5,028 nt of DNA from Azonexus sp. (GTDB taxonomy: Bacteria; Pseudomonadota; Gammaproteobacteria; Burkholderiales; Rhodocyclaceae). Of the stretch, positions 1-5,028 are shown in pieces (position 1 is the first letter of the stretch; each line of letters begins with the position of its first letter). The notes beneath the pieces were generated by a model. It did no database searches. It worked only from the letters and a program-made list of their open reading frames with translations, and was not told the origin of the DNA. Location: the NCBI GenBank assembly GCA_031285115.1, contig JAITWU010000269.1:1-5028 (forward strand), written 5' to 3'. The position numbers and the translations under genes are program-made.

Positions 1-501
1 CATTTGGGTGACAAGGATGCGCTCGATCGCATCCGCCTCATTCGCCAGATTGACGAGCGCCATCATTTGACGCTGCTGACGCGCGATCTGGCGCAAATCG
101 CCCATTTCGCCCGCGTGGACAACTCGCAATACCGGCTCTTGAAGGCGACGACGCCGGGCAGTTACACCTTTATTCTCGAAGGCACCAAGGAGTTGCCGCG
201 CCGCGTGATGCACCCCAAGCGCAAGACGATTGGCCTGCGCGTGCCCGATCATCCGGTGGCGCAGGGCTTGCTGGCCGAGCTGGGCGAGCCGCTGCTCACC
301 ACGACGCTGCAACTGCCGGGTGACGAAGCGCCGCTGACGGAAGGCTGGGAAATCGCCGAGCGCCTCGATGAGCAGATTGAATTGATCCTCGATTGCGGCC
401 ATTGCAATGCTGAGTCGACCACTGTCATCGACCTTACCGGCAAAACGCCGGAACTCATCCGCGCCGGGCGCGGTTCGCTGGTTCCTTTTGGATTGGCCTG
501 A
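1..501 (+). CDS. yciO: YciO-like protein of the YrdC/Sua5 superfamily (5' end cut by window edge)
   Basis: The frame is open from base 1 to the TGA at 499-501, giving 166 visible codons; the start lies upstream of the window. Compared from memory with E. coli YciO (about 206 residues), roughly 40 N-terminal residues are missing. The match is close: a DKDALDRIRLIRQ segment near the left edge, then TTPGSYTFILEGTKE, KRKTIGLRVP, and a C-terminal TTVIDL followed by IRAGRG. These are hallmarks of the YrdC-like alpha/beta fold that in TsaC/Sua5 makes threonylcarbamoyl-AMP from threonine, bicarbonate and ATP for the t6A37 modification of tRNA. The KxR and SxN residues typical of TsaC/Sua5 are not seen at the expected places (IRQ and TLQ instead), so this is the YciO branch, whose physiological role is less clear. 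The next gene starts 2 nt after the stop, so it is probably the first visible gene of the operon. It is likely cytoplasmic. The TTG at position 4 could be mistaken for a start but lies inside the conserved domain. Confidence 0.88.
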   Translation, partial: HLGDKDALDRIRLIRQIDERHHLTLLTRDLAQIAHFARVDNSQYRLLKATTPGSYTFILEGTKELPRRVMHPKRKTIGLRVPDHPVAQGLLAELGEPLLTTTLQLPGDEAPLTEGWEIAERLDEQIELILDCGHCNAESTTVIDLTGKTPELIRAGRGSLVPFGLA

Positions 502-503
502 GC

Positions 504-1178
504 ATGTTCGACCTCAACGCTGTTATCCAGACCGTTTCTATCGCCGCCTTGCCGGTGCTGTTCGCCATTACCCTGCACGAAGCGGCGCACGCTTACGTCG
601 CCCGCTATTTTGGCGACCCGACCGCCGAGCAGATGGGGCGCATCAGTTTGAATCCCCTGCGCCATATTGATCCGGTTGGCACGATCCTGATACCGGCGAT
701 GATTCTGCTGCTTTCCGGGGCCAAGTTCATGTTTGGTTACGCCAAGCCGGTGCCGGTCAATTTTGGCCGCTTGCGCCATCCCAAGCAGGATATGTTCTGG
801 GTGGCGCTGGCGGGACCTGCGGCCAATCTGTTCATGGCGCTCTGCTGGGCCTTGCTTTACCGGATCGCCGTCTGGGAATTGCCGCCCAACGCCTTTACCT
901 CGCCGCTTACAAGGATGAGCGAAATCGGCGTGATGATTAATTGCGTGCTATGCGTGCTCAACTTGTTGCCCTTGCCGCCGCTCGATGGCGGGCGTATTGT
1001 CGTCAGCCTCTTGCCGCGCCAACTGGCTTGGCAGTTTGCCCGCATCGAGCCGTGGGGCTTTGTTATTTTGCTGGCGCTACTGTTTATCCCGATTCACGAT
1101 GCCTCGATTCTCAGTGCCATCATCGAGCCGCCGGCAATTGCCCTTAAAGATCTCATCTTTTCACTCGTCAGACCCTGA
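504..1178 (+). CDS. site-2 protease family (M50) zinc metalloprotease, integral membrane
   Basis: This 224-residue polytopic membrane protein has the two signatures of M50 intramembrane metalloproteases. HEAAH lies at residues 25-29 in the first hydrophobic segment (two zinc-binding His and the catalytic Glu), and LPLPPLDGG near residues 155-163 has Asp161 as the probable third zinc ligand. Between them are the family features SLNPLRHIDPVGT (about 48-60), YAKPVPVN (about 79-86) and an ALAGPAANL helix (about 101-109). I see about five to six hydrophobic segments and no PDZ or CBS domain, so it is the compact soluble-domain-free type rather than RseP, which is about 450 residues. It presumably cleaves membrane-embedded substrates; the substrate cannot be told from sequence. 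The ATG at 504 is 2 nt past the upstream stop and has no clear Shine-Dalgarno, which suggests translational coupling. The start is supported because HExxH lies about 25 residues in, as usual for this subfamily. Confidence 0.9.
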   Translation: MFDLNAVIQTVSIAALPVLFAITLHEAAHAYVARYFGDPTAEQMGRISLNPLRHIDPVGTILIPAMILLLSGAKFMFGYAKPVPVNFGRLRHPKQDMFWVALAGPAANLFMALCWALLYRIAVWELPPNAFTSPLTRMSEIGVMINCVLCVLNLLPLPPLDGGRIVVSLLPRQLAWQFARIEPWGFVILLALLFIPIHDASILSAIIEPPAIALKDLIFSLVRP

Positions 1179-1185
1179 ACCGACC

Positions 1186-2385
1186 ATGTACGCAGAACGT
1201 GTCCTCTCCGGTATGCGCCCGACCGGCGCCCTTCATCTCGGCCATTACCACGGCGTCCTCAAAAACTGGGTCAAGCTCCAGAACGAGTATCCCTGCCTCT
1301 TTTTCGTCGCCGACTGGCACGCCTTGACGACGCAGTACGATGACCCGCAGAGCATCGAGCAATCTTCCTGGAACATGCTCATCGACTGGCTGGCGGCGGG
1401 CGTAGACCCGGAGCGGGCGACCCTGTTCATCCAGTCGCAGGTGCCGGAACACGCCGAACTGCACCTTTTGATGTCGATGATGACGCCGCTCGGCTGGCTG
1501 GAGCGCGTGCCGACCTACAAGGATCAGCAGGAGAAACTGGCGGGCAAGGATTTGACCACTTACGGCTTTCTCGGCTATCCGCTCCTGATGAGCGCCGACA
1601 TTCTTATTTACCGCGCCGACAAAGTGCCGGTTGGCGAAGATCAGATTCCGCACGTCGAATTCACCCGCGAACTGGCCCGCCGCTTCAACCACATGTATGG
1701 CCGCGAGCCGGGTTTTGAAGAAAAAGTCGAAGCGGCGCTCGCCAGACTCAACAGCAAAAACCGCCGCAGCTTGAAAGACGCCCGCACCCGCTTCCAGCAA
1801 AATGGCGAGCGCGAGGCGCTGGCGCGCGCCAAGGCGTTGCTGGGCGAGCTTGATCTTGCCGCCGATGACCGCGAGCGCCTTGCTGGCTGGCTCGAAGGCA
1901 CAGGCAAGACCATTCTCGTCGAACCGGGTTATCTCTTGACCGAAGAATCGAAAATGACCGGGCTGGATGGCGAAAAAATGTCCAAGTCCTACGGCAACAC
2001 CATTGCGCTACGCGAATCGGCGGAATCGGTGACCAAAAAAATCCGCACCATGCCAACCGACCCCAGCCGTATCCGCCGGAACGACCCCGGCGAGCCGGAT
2101 CGCTGTCCGGTGTGGCAACTGCATCAAGTCTATTCCGACGCGGCAACCAAAGAATGGGCGCAACAAGGCTGCCGCTCGGCGGGCATCGGCTGTCTTGACT
2201 GCAAACAGCCGGTCATCGACGGCATCCTGCGCGAACAGGGGCCGATGCGCGAACGGGCGCAAATCTACCTCGACCACCCGGCGCTCCTGCGCGACATCGT
2301 CGCCGCCGGGCGCGACAAAGCGCGGCAACTGGCTGGCGAAACCATGCGCGACGTGCGCGCCGCGATGGGGCTGACGAGCGGCTGA
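1186..2385 (+). CDS. trpS: tryptophan--tRNA ligase, long form
   Basis: This is a class Ic aminoacyl-tRNA synthetase of 399 residues that charges tRNA-Trp with tryptophan using ATP in the cytoplasm. The HIGH motif is HLGH at residues 17-20, within SGMRPTGALHLGHYHG, and KMSKS is at 264-268. The ATG at 1186 is chosen because SGMRPTG normally lies within about 15 residues of the N-terminus; the frame is open back to 985, but that 67-codon extension overlaps the protease gene and has no homology I recognise. The protein is longer than E. coli TrpS (about 334 residues). An insertion of about 65 residues (roughly 178-242, charged, Ala/Arg/Glu-rich and probably helical) sits between the Rossmann core and KMSKS. 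Cysteines 307, 329, 336 and 339 form C-x21-C-x6-C-x2-C, close to the [4Fe-4S] motif reported for Thermotoga maritima TrpRS. The start is 7 nt after the preceding stop with no good Shine-Dalgarno, and the stop overlaps the scpA start as TGATG. Confidence 0.96.
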   Translation: MYAERVLSGMRPTGALHLGHYHGVLKNWVKLQNEYPCLFFVADWHALTTQYDDPQSIEQSSWNMLIDWLAAGVDPERATLFIQSQVPEHAELHLLMSMMTPLGWLERVPTYKDQQEKLAGKDLTTYGFLGYPLLMSADILIYRADKVPVGEDQIPHVEFTRELARRFNHMYGREPGFEEKVEAALARLNSKNRRSLKDARTRFQQNGEREALARAKALLGELDLAADDRERLAGWLEGTGKTILVEPGYLLTEESKMTGLDGEKMSKSYGNTIALRESAESVTKKIRTMPTDPSRIRRNDPGEPDRCPVWQLHQVYSDAATKEWAQQGCRSAGIGCLDCKQPVIDGILREQGPMRERAQIYLDHPALLRDIVAAGRDKARQLAGETMRDVRAAMGLTSG

Positions 2386-3230
2386 TGAACCTCGCCGTCG
2401 TCGCCCCCGAAGCCCCGCCCGCCGCGCCGCCAAAGCCGGTGGCGCTGATCTACGGCCAGCCGCTGGAAGAACTGCCGAAGGACTTTTACATCCCCCCGGA
2501 TGCCCTGGCGGTGATGCTCGATGCCTTTGAAGGCCCGCTCGACCTCCTCCTGCACCTCATCCGCAAAGCCAATATCGACATCCTCGACATCCCGATGGCG
2601 CAACTGACCCGCCAATACCTCGATTACATCGACAGTATGCGGGCCAGCAATCTCGAACTGGCGGCGGATTATCTGGTCATGGCGGCGATGCTCATCGAAA
2701 TCAAATCGCGCATGTTGCTGCCGCGCCCCAAGCTTGCCGATGGCGAGGAAACCGACCCGCGCGCCGAACTCGCCCGGCGGCTCCTCGAATACGAACGGAT
2801 GAAACTGGCCGGACACAAACTCGCCGAACAACCGCTCGTCGGACGCGAATTTTTCTGGGTCGAGACGCTCGTTGAAAAATCGCTCCATGTGCGGCTGCCG
2901 GAAGTCGCCATCGAAGACCTGACAGAAGCCTGGCGGGCCATCATCCGTCAGGCCGGATTGAAAAAACACCACAAAATCGCCCGCGAAGAACTCTCGGTGC
3001 GCGAACACATGGGCATCATCCTGCGCGCCCTGCAAGAGCGCGACGATTTCATCCGCTTCGAGACCCTGTTCGACCTCGACATGGGCGTTCCCGGCCTCGT
3101 CGTGCACTTCCTCGCCCTCCTTGAACTCGCCCGCGAAAAACTCATCGAGCTGACCCAGAGCGAAGCCTTTCAACCCATTTACGTTCGAGCGCGCCGCAGT
3201 GGAACCGAGCCAGGTCAAGAAAATCCTTGA
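2385..3230 (+). CDS. scpA: segregation and condensation protein A (kleisin)
   Basis: ScpA is the kleisin of the bacterial SMC-ScpAB complex, bridging SMC heads and binding ScpB to organise and segregate the chromosome. The 281-residue product has the diagnostic [14 protein letters not shown] at about 48-61, followed by [20 protein letters not shown], the SMC-neck-binding N-terminal region. [21 protein letters not shown] and a [16 protein letters not shown] segment follow. The C-terminal winged helix includes [18 protein letters not shown] near residue 240 onward. A Pro/Ala-rich leader (about residues 4-18) precedes a [19 protein letters not shown] stretch that I recall as typical of betaproteobacterial ScpA. 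The ATG at 2385 shares one base with the trpS stop (TGATG), a classic coupling arrangement. The last 32 nt overlap scpB. The presence of ScpAB implies an SMC-type rather than MukBEF condensin in this organism (inference; smc itself is outside the window). Confidence 0.95.
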   Translation: MNLAVVAPEAPPAAPPKPVALIYGQPLEELPKDFYIPPDALAVMLDAFEGPLDLLLHLIRKANIDILDIPMAQLTRQYLDYIDSMRASNLELAADYLVMAAMLIEIKSRMLLPRPKLADGEETDPRAELARRLLEYERMKLAGHKLAEQPLVGREFFWVETLVEKSLHVRLPEVAIEDLTEAWRAIIRQAGLKKHHKIAREELSVREHMGIILRALQERDDFIRFETLFDLDMGVPGLVVHFLALLELAREKLIELTQSEAFQPIYVRARRSGTEPGQENP

Positions 3231-3744
3231 AGCCGCGCTGCTCGCCGCCCGCGAGCCGATGACGCCGAACGACATGAAAAAAATGTTCGACGGCGAACTA
3301 TCGACCGACACCCTGCGCAAACTGCTCGACGAACTGCGCGAAGAGTGGTCGGCGCGCCCCGCCGAACTGATCCAGCTCGCCTCCGGCTGGCGCTTTCGCA
3401 CCCGCGCCGAATACCTGCCGTACCTGGAGCGCCTCAACCCCGAAAAACCGCCCAAATACACCCGCGCCGTGCTCGAAACACTCGCCATCATCGCCTACCG
3501 CCAGCCGGTGACGCGCGGCGACATCGAAGAAATCCGCGGCGTCGTGGTCAACGCCAACGTCATCCGCACGCTGGAAGAACGCGGCTGGGTCGACGTCGTC
3601 GGCCACCGCGACACCCCCGGTCGCCCGGCGCTGCTCGCCACCACCAAACAATTCCTCGACGACCTGGGGCTACGCAGCCTCAGCGAACTGCCACCGCTCG
3701 AACACCTCAGCCAGACATTGGAACTGCACCATGAAACCCAATAA
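3199..3744 (+). CDS. scpB: segregation and condensation protein B
   Basis: ScpB dimerises through winged-helix domains and binds the central part of ScpA in the SMC-ScpAB condensin. The 181-residue product shows the family pattern: [16 protein letters not shown] at the start (first winged helix), [17 protein letters not shown] in the middle, then [21 protein letters not shown] followed by DIEEIRGV, the most recognisable ScpB block. The second winged helix ends in [31 protein letters not shown] and SELPPLEHL. The start is the GTG at 3199. The frame is closed upstream by a TGA at 3151-3153 and no ATG lies between that and the conserved domain, so GTG is the best choice; it places the start 32 nt inside the end of scpA. 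No clear Shine-Dalgarno is visible, consistent with coupling to scpA translation. The stop lies 14 nt inside rluB. Confidence 0.94.
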   Translation: MEPSQVKKILEAALLAAREPMTPNDMKKMFDGELSTDTLRKLLDELREEWSARPAELIQLASGWRFRTRAEYLPYLERLNPEKPPKYTRAVLETLAIIAYRQPVTRGDIEEIRGVVVNANVIRTLEERGWVDVVGHRDTPGRPALLATTKQFLDDLGLRSLSELPPLEHLSQTLELHHETQ

Positions 3745-4762
3745 AAAATCCCCGCTGCGCCCACCGCAAAAACGTCATTCCCCCCCAACCTCTCCCCGCG
3801 CCGATACTCCCCTCTCCCCCGGAGGGAGAGGGGCCGGGGGAGAGGGGGAGAACCAGCCGAGGCGCGGCAGAAAAACCGCGCCCCCTCTCCCCAACCCCTC
3901 TCCCGCGAGGGGAGAGGGGCTATTAAAAACCGGTCGCGCCAATCGCGGCGCCATTGGCCGTAACGGCAAACCGCTGCCCGAAGCCAAACCCGAACGCCTG
4001 CAAAAAGTCCTCGCCCAGGCGGGCGTCGGCTCCCGCCGCGAAATGGAAGAATGGATCGCCGCTGGCAAAGTCAGCGTCAACGGCCAACCCGCCACCCTTG
4101 GCCAGTCCGTCGTCCCCACCGACAAAATCAAAATCGGCGGGCGGCTCATCAACATCCGCTTCACCGGCAGCGCCCGCCCGCCGCGCGTCCTCCTCTACCA
4201 CAAGCCGGAAGGCGAAATCGTCTCGCGCGACGACCCGCAAAACCGCCCCTCCGTCTTCGCCGCCCTGCCGCGCCTGCGCGGTGGCCGCTGGATCGTCATT
4301 GGCCGCCTTGACTTCAACACCTCCGGCCTTTTGCTCTTTACCACCTCAGGCGACCTCGCCAACCGCCTGATGCACCCCAGTTCGCAACTCATCCGCGAAT
4401 ACGCCGTGCGCGTCCTCGGCGAACTGACGGCGGAAGCCCAGCAACAACTCCTTCAGGGCGTCGAACTCGAAGACGGCCCGGCGAATTTTGCCAGCCTCGC
4501 CGACGCCGGCGGCGAAGGCGCCAACCACTGGTACCGCGTCAGCCTCTTTGAAGGCCGCAACCGCGAAGTCCGGCGCATGTTTGAAACTGTCGGCTGCACC
4601 GTCAGCCGCCTCATCCGCGTCCGCTACGGCCCCTTCATCCTGCCGCCGCAACTCAAACGGGGCCGCGTCTATGAACTGGCCGAAACCGAGGTCAAAACCC
4701 TGCTGCGCGAGTTGAGGAAGAACGCTGGAGATGATGCCGCCGCGCCCGCTAACGGGCAATGA
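3731..4762 (+). CDS. rluB: 23S rRNA pseudouridine synthase RluB, with a repeat-encoded N-terminal insert
   Basis: This is an RsuA/RluB-family pseudouridine synthase; E. coli RluB converts U2605 of 23S rRNA to pseudouridine. The 343-residue product has an S4 RNA-binding domain at about 88-130 ([11 protein letters not shown] followed by [18 protein letters not shown]). The catalytic motif [14 protein letters not shown] has Asp194 as the expected nucleophile, followed by [40 protein letters not shown] and [11 protein letters not shown]. The order and wording match E. coli RluB closely, favouring it over RsuA, RluE or RluF. The ATG at 3731 overlaps scpB by 14 nt. It is the only ATG, GTG or TTG in frame before the S4 domain, so the first 87 residues seem to be truly translated. 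Residues 27-63 (Pro/Gly/Arg-rich, with PLSPGGRG and [10 protein letters not shown]) are encoded by a palindromic repeat element. The tail is probably disordered and outside the catalytic fold. This is the last gene of the visible overlapping operon. Confidence 0.94.
   Translation: MKPNKKSPLRPPQKRHSPPTSPRADTPLSPGGRGAGGEGENQPRRGRKTAPPLPNPSPARGEGLLKTGRANRGAIGRNGKPLPEAKPERLQKVLAQAGVGSRREMEEWIAAGKVSVNGQPATLGQSVVPTDKIKIGGRLINIRFTGSARPPRVLLYHKPEGEIVSRDDPQNRPSVFAALPRLRGGRWIVIGRLDFNTSGLLLFTTSGDLANRLMHPSSQLIREYAVRVLGELTAEAQQQLLQGVELEDGPANFASLADAGGEGANHWYRVSLFEGRNREVRRMFETVGCTVSRLIRVRYGPFILPPQLKRGRVYELAETEVKTLLRELRKNAGDDAAAPANGQ
3809..3919 (+). repeat. palindromic inverted-repeat element inside rluB
   Basis: Two similar C/G-rich units face each other. 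Unit 1 (3809-3848) begins with CCCCTCTCCC at 3809-3818, pairs perfectly with GGGAGAGGGG at 3824-3833 (10 bp stem, 5 nt loop) and continues into a second GGGGGAGAGGGGG stretch. Unit 2 (3881-3919) is close to its reverse complement: a CCCCCTCTCCCC arm, then CCCCTCTCCC at 3895-3904 pairing with GGGAGAGGGG at 3910-3919, again 10 bp with a 5 nt loop. Between them, GGCGCGG (3861-3867) pairs with CCGCGCC (3876-3882). A partial relative, CCCCAACC followed by TCTCCCCGCG at 3783-3800, resembles 3889-3907, so the element may begin near 3780. The composition resembles C/G-rich palindromic repeats common between genes of many beta- and gammaproteobacteria (from memory). It lies in the coding frame of rluB without a stop, and 3809-3919 is exactly 37 codons. 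I see no other copy in this window. Confidence 0.85.
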
Positions 4763-4773
4763 GTTACCATAAT

Positions 4774-4814
4774 GCGGCGATGAGACAAAGGAGTCCAGAT
4801 GCCGCCTGTTTTTT
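4774..4814 (+). terminator. weak terminator-like hairpin and T-run after rluB
   Basis: GCGGC at 4774-4778 can pair with GCCGC at 4801-4805 (five G-C pairs plus a possible G-T at 4779/4800), and after CTG there is a run of six T at 4809-4814. The position just past the rluB stop suits an operon terminator. However, the loop is about 20 nt, long for an intrinsic terminator, although GAC (4784-4786) and GTC (4793-4795) could form a short inner stem. The loop contains the AAAGGAG Shine-Dalgarno, so the structure could instead affect access to that site. This is a tentative call made by eye. Confidence 0.28.
4787..4793 (+). promoter_or_regulatory. strong Shine-Dalgarno sequence with ATG at 4799
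   Basis: AAAGGAG at 4787-4793 is followed by 5 nt and an ATG at 4799, the best ribosome binding site in the window; the operon genes upstream have almost none. That ATG opens a frame of 58 codons to a TGA at 4973-4975. This frame is not the frame of the downstream hydrolase (start 4860), and its second half is simply the hydrolase sequence read out of frame. The first 20 or so codons encode a Pro/Ser-rich peptide that I do not recognise. It may be a short leader ORF, or a sign that the hydrolase frame is broken by an indel. The site is clear; what it serves is not. Confidence 0.5.
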
Positions 4815-4859
4815 CTGCCTCGCGCCCTTTGACCATCAAGAGTCTCCCACAACCATCCC

Positions 4860-5028
4860 ATGCCCGGCCAATCACTCGAACAGACCTTGCAGATGCTCAC
4901 CCCCGCCATGCGCGGCATCGTCGAGCGGATGCTGGCGGCCAACTATCCGCCGCTATACACCCTCGATGCCGCTGAGGCCAAGGCAGCCTATGCCAAATTT
5001 GCCCGCGCCCTCGATGTGCCCGATGCCG
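4860..5028 (+). CDS. probable alpha/beta hydrolase (esterase/lipase type), N-terminal part only
   Basis: The frame opens at ATG 4860 and continues to the window edge, giving 56 complete codons. The visible sequence, LTPAMRGIVERMLAANYPP then LYTLDAAEAKAAYAKFA, resembles the N-terminal cap region of hormone-sensitive-lipase-like alpha/beta hydrolases (fold-3 family, Aes-type acetyl esterases). In these, a helix ending in a PP turn is followed by a 'xLxxxEAR/KxxY' helix. The HGGG oxyanion motif and the GDSAG nucleophile elbow would lie beyond the window and cannot be checked. The frame is closed upstream by a TGA at 4830-4832 and no ATG, GTG or TTG lies between that and 4860. No Shine-Dalgarno precedes this ATG; ATG 4893 is an alternative start. 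It lies 97 nt after rluB and is probably a separate unit. The family call rests on a short stretch. Confidence 0.6.
   Translation, partial: MPGQSLEQTLQMLTPAMRGIVERMLAANYPPLYTLDAAEAKAAYAKFARALDVPDA

Noticed and set aside
504..1178. Higher T content and more TTG leucine codons than in scpA-rluB, as a sign of transfer
   Set aside because: A hydrophobic membrane protein is naturally rich in T at second codon positions, and neighbouring gene order and sequence look native.
985..1185. N-terminal extension of trpS (67 extra codons from an upstream ATG)
   Set aside because: It overlaps the M50 protease gene in another frame, and the catalytic HIGH motif would sit far too deep in the protein. ATG 1186 gives the normal N-terminus.
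1168..1800. Minus-strand open frame of about 210 codons antisense to trpS
   Set aside because: It is an antisense shadow of trpS with no recognisable domain and no sign of its own start signals.
2265..3491. Long minus-strand open frame (about 408 codons) antisense to scpA and scpB
   Set aside because: It is fully covered by well-recognised + strand genes, has low-complexity Phe/Asp/Glu/His-rich content and no family motif. Long antisense frames are expected from the strong third-position bias of GC-rich genes.
3781..3919. CRISPR array or insertion sequence end in the C/G-rich repeat region
   Set aside because: There are no regularly spaced direct repeats with unique spacers, no transposase and no target-site duplication visible. 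The structure is two inverted hairpin units, as in intergenic palindromic repeats.
4744..4757. GCCCG-CTAA-CGGGC perfect hairpin at the end of rluB as a terminator
   Set aside because: The stem is only 5 bp, lies inside the coding sequence before the stop and has no T-run after it.
4768..4773. CATAAT as a -10 promoter box for the hydrolase
   Set aside because: It matches 5 of 6 bases of TATAAT, but the position 17 nt upstream (4745-4750, CCCGCT) does not resemble a -35 box, so it could easily be chance.

Overview
The window is GC-rich and densely coding, with all recognisable genes on the + strand. Protein content and gene order (YciO-type protein, small M50 membrane protease, long-form TrpS with a cysteine cluster, ScpA, ScpB, RluB) look like a betaproteobacterial chromosome. 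A Rhodocyclales-like or related lineage is my inference from remembered sequence similarity, not from a search. It reads as conserved housekeeping chromosome rather than a phage, plasmid or defence island.

Layout: 1-501 is the 3' part of a yciO-like gene cut by the window edge. 504-1178 is a site-2-protease-type zinc metalloprotease. 1186-2385 is tryptophanyl-tRNA synthetase. 2385-3230 is scpA, 3199-3744 scpB and 3731-4762 rluB. Spacings are 2 nt, 7 nt, then overlaps of 1, 32 and 14 nt, so there is no room for internal promoters or terminators and the six genes very probably form one operon with translational coupling. After rluB comes a 97-nt non-coding stretch (4763-4859) with a strong Shine-Dalgarno sequence and a weak terminator-like hairpin. 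From 4860 the N-terminal part of a probable alpha/beta hydrolase begins and runs off the right edge.

Functionally the operon combines translation (TrpS charges tRNA-Trp, RluB modifies 23S rRNA, the YciO-like protein belongs to the threonylcarbamoyl-AMP synthase superfamily), chromosome segregation (ScpA and ScpB, the kleisin and its partner in the SMC complex) and membrane proteolysis (M50).

I found no convincing new multi-gene system. The points most worth a second look are: (1) a palindromic, inverted-repeat intergenic-type element embedded in frame in the N-terminal tail of rluB, spanning exactly 37 codons between its outer stem ends; (2) a C-x21-C-x6-C-x2-C cluster in TrpS resembling the [4Fe-4S] site known in Thermotoga TrpRS, next to a roughly 65-residue insertion before KMSKS; (3) a strong ribosome binding site at 4787-4793 that serves a reading frame different from that of the hydrolase just downstream.
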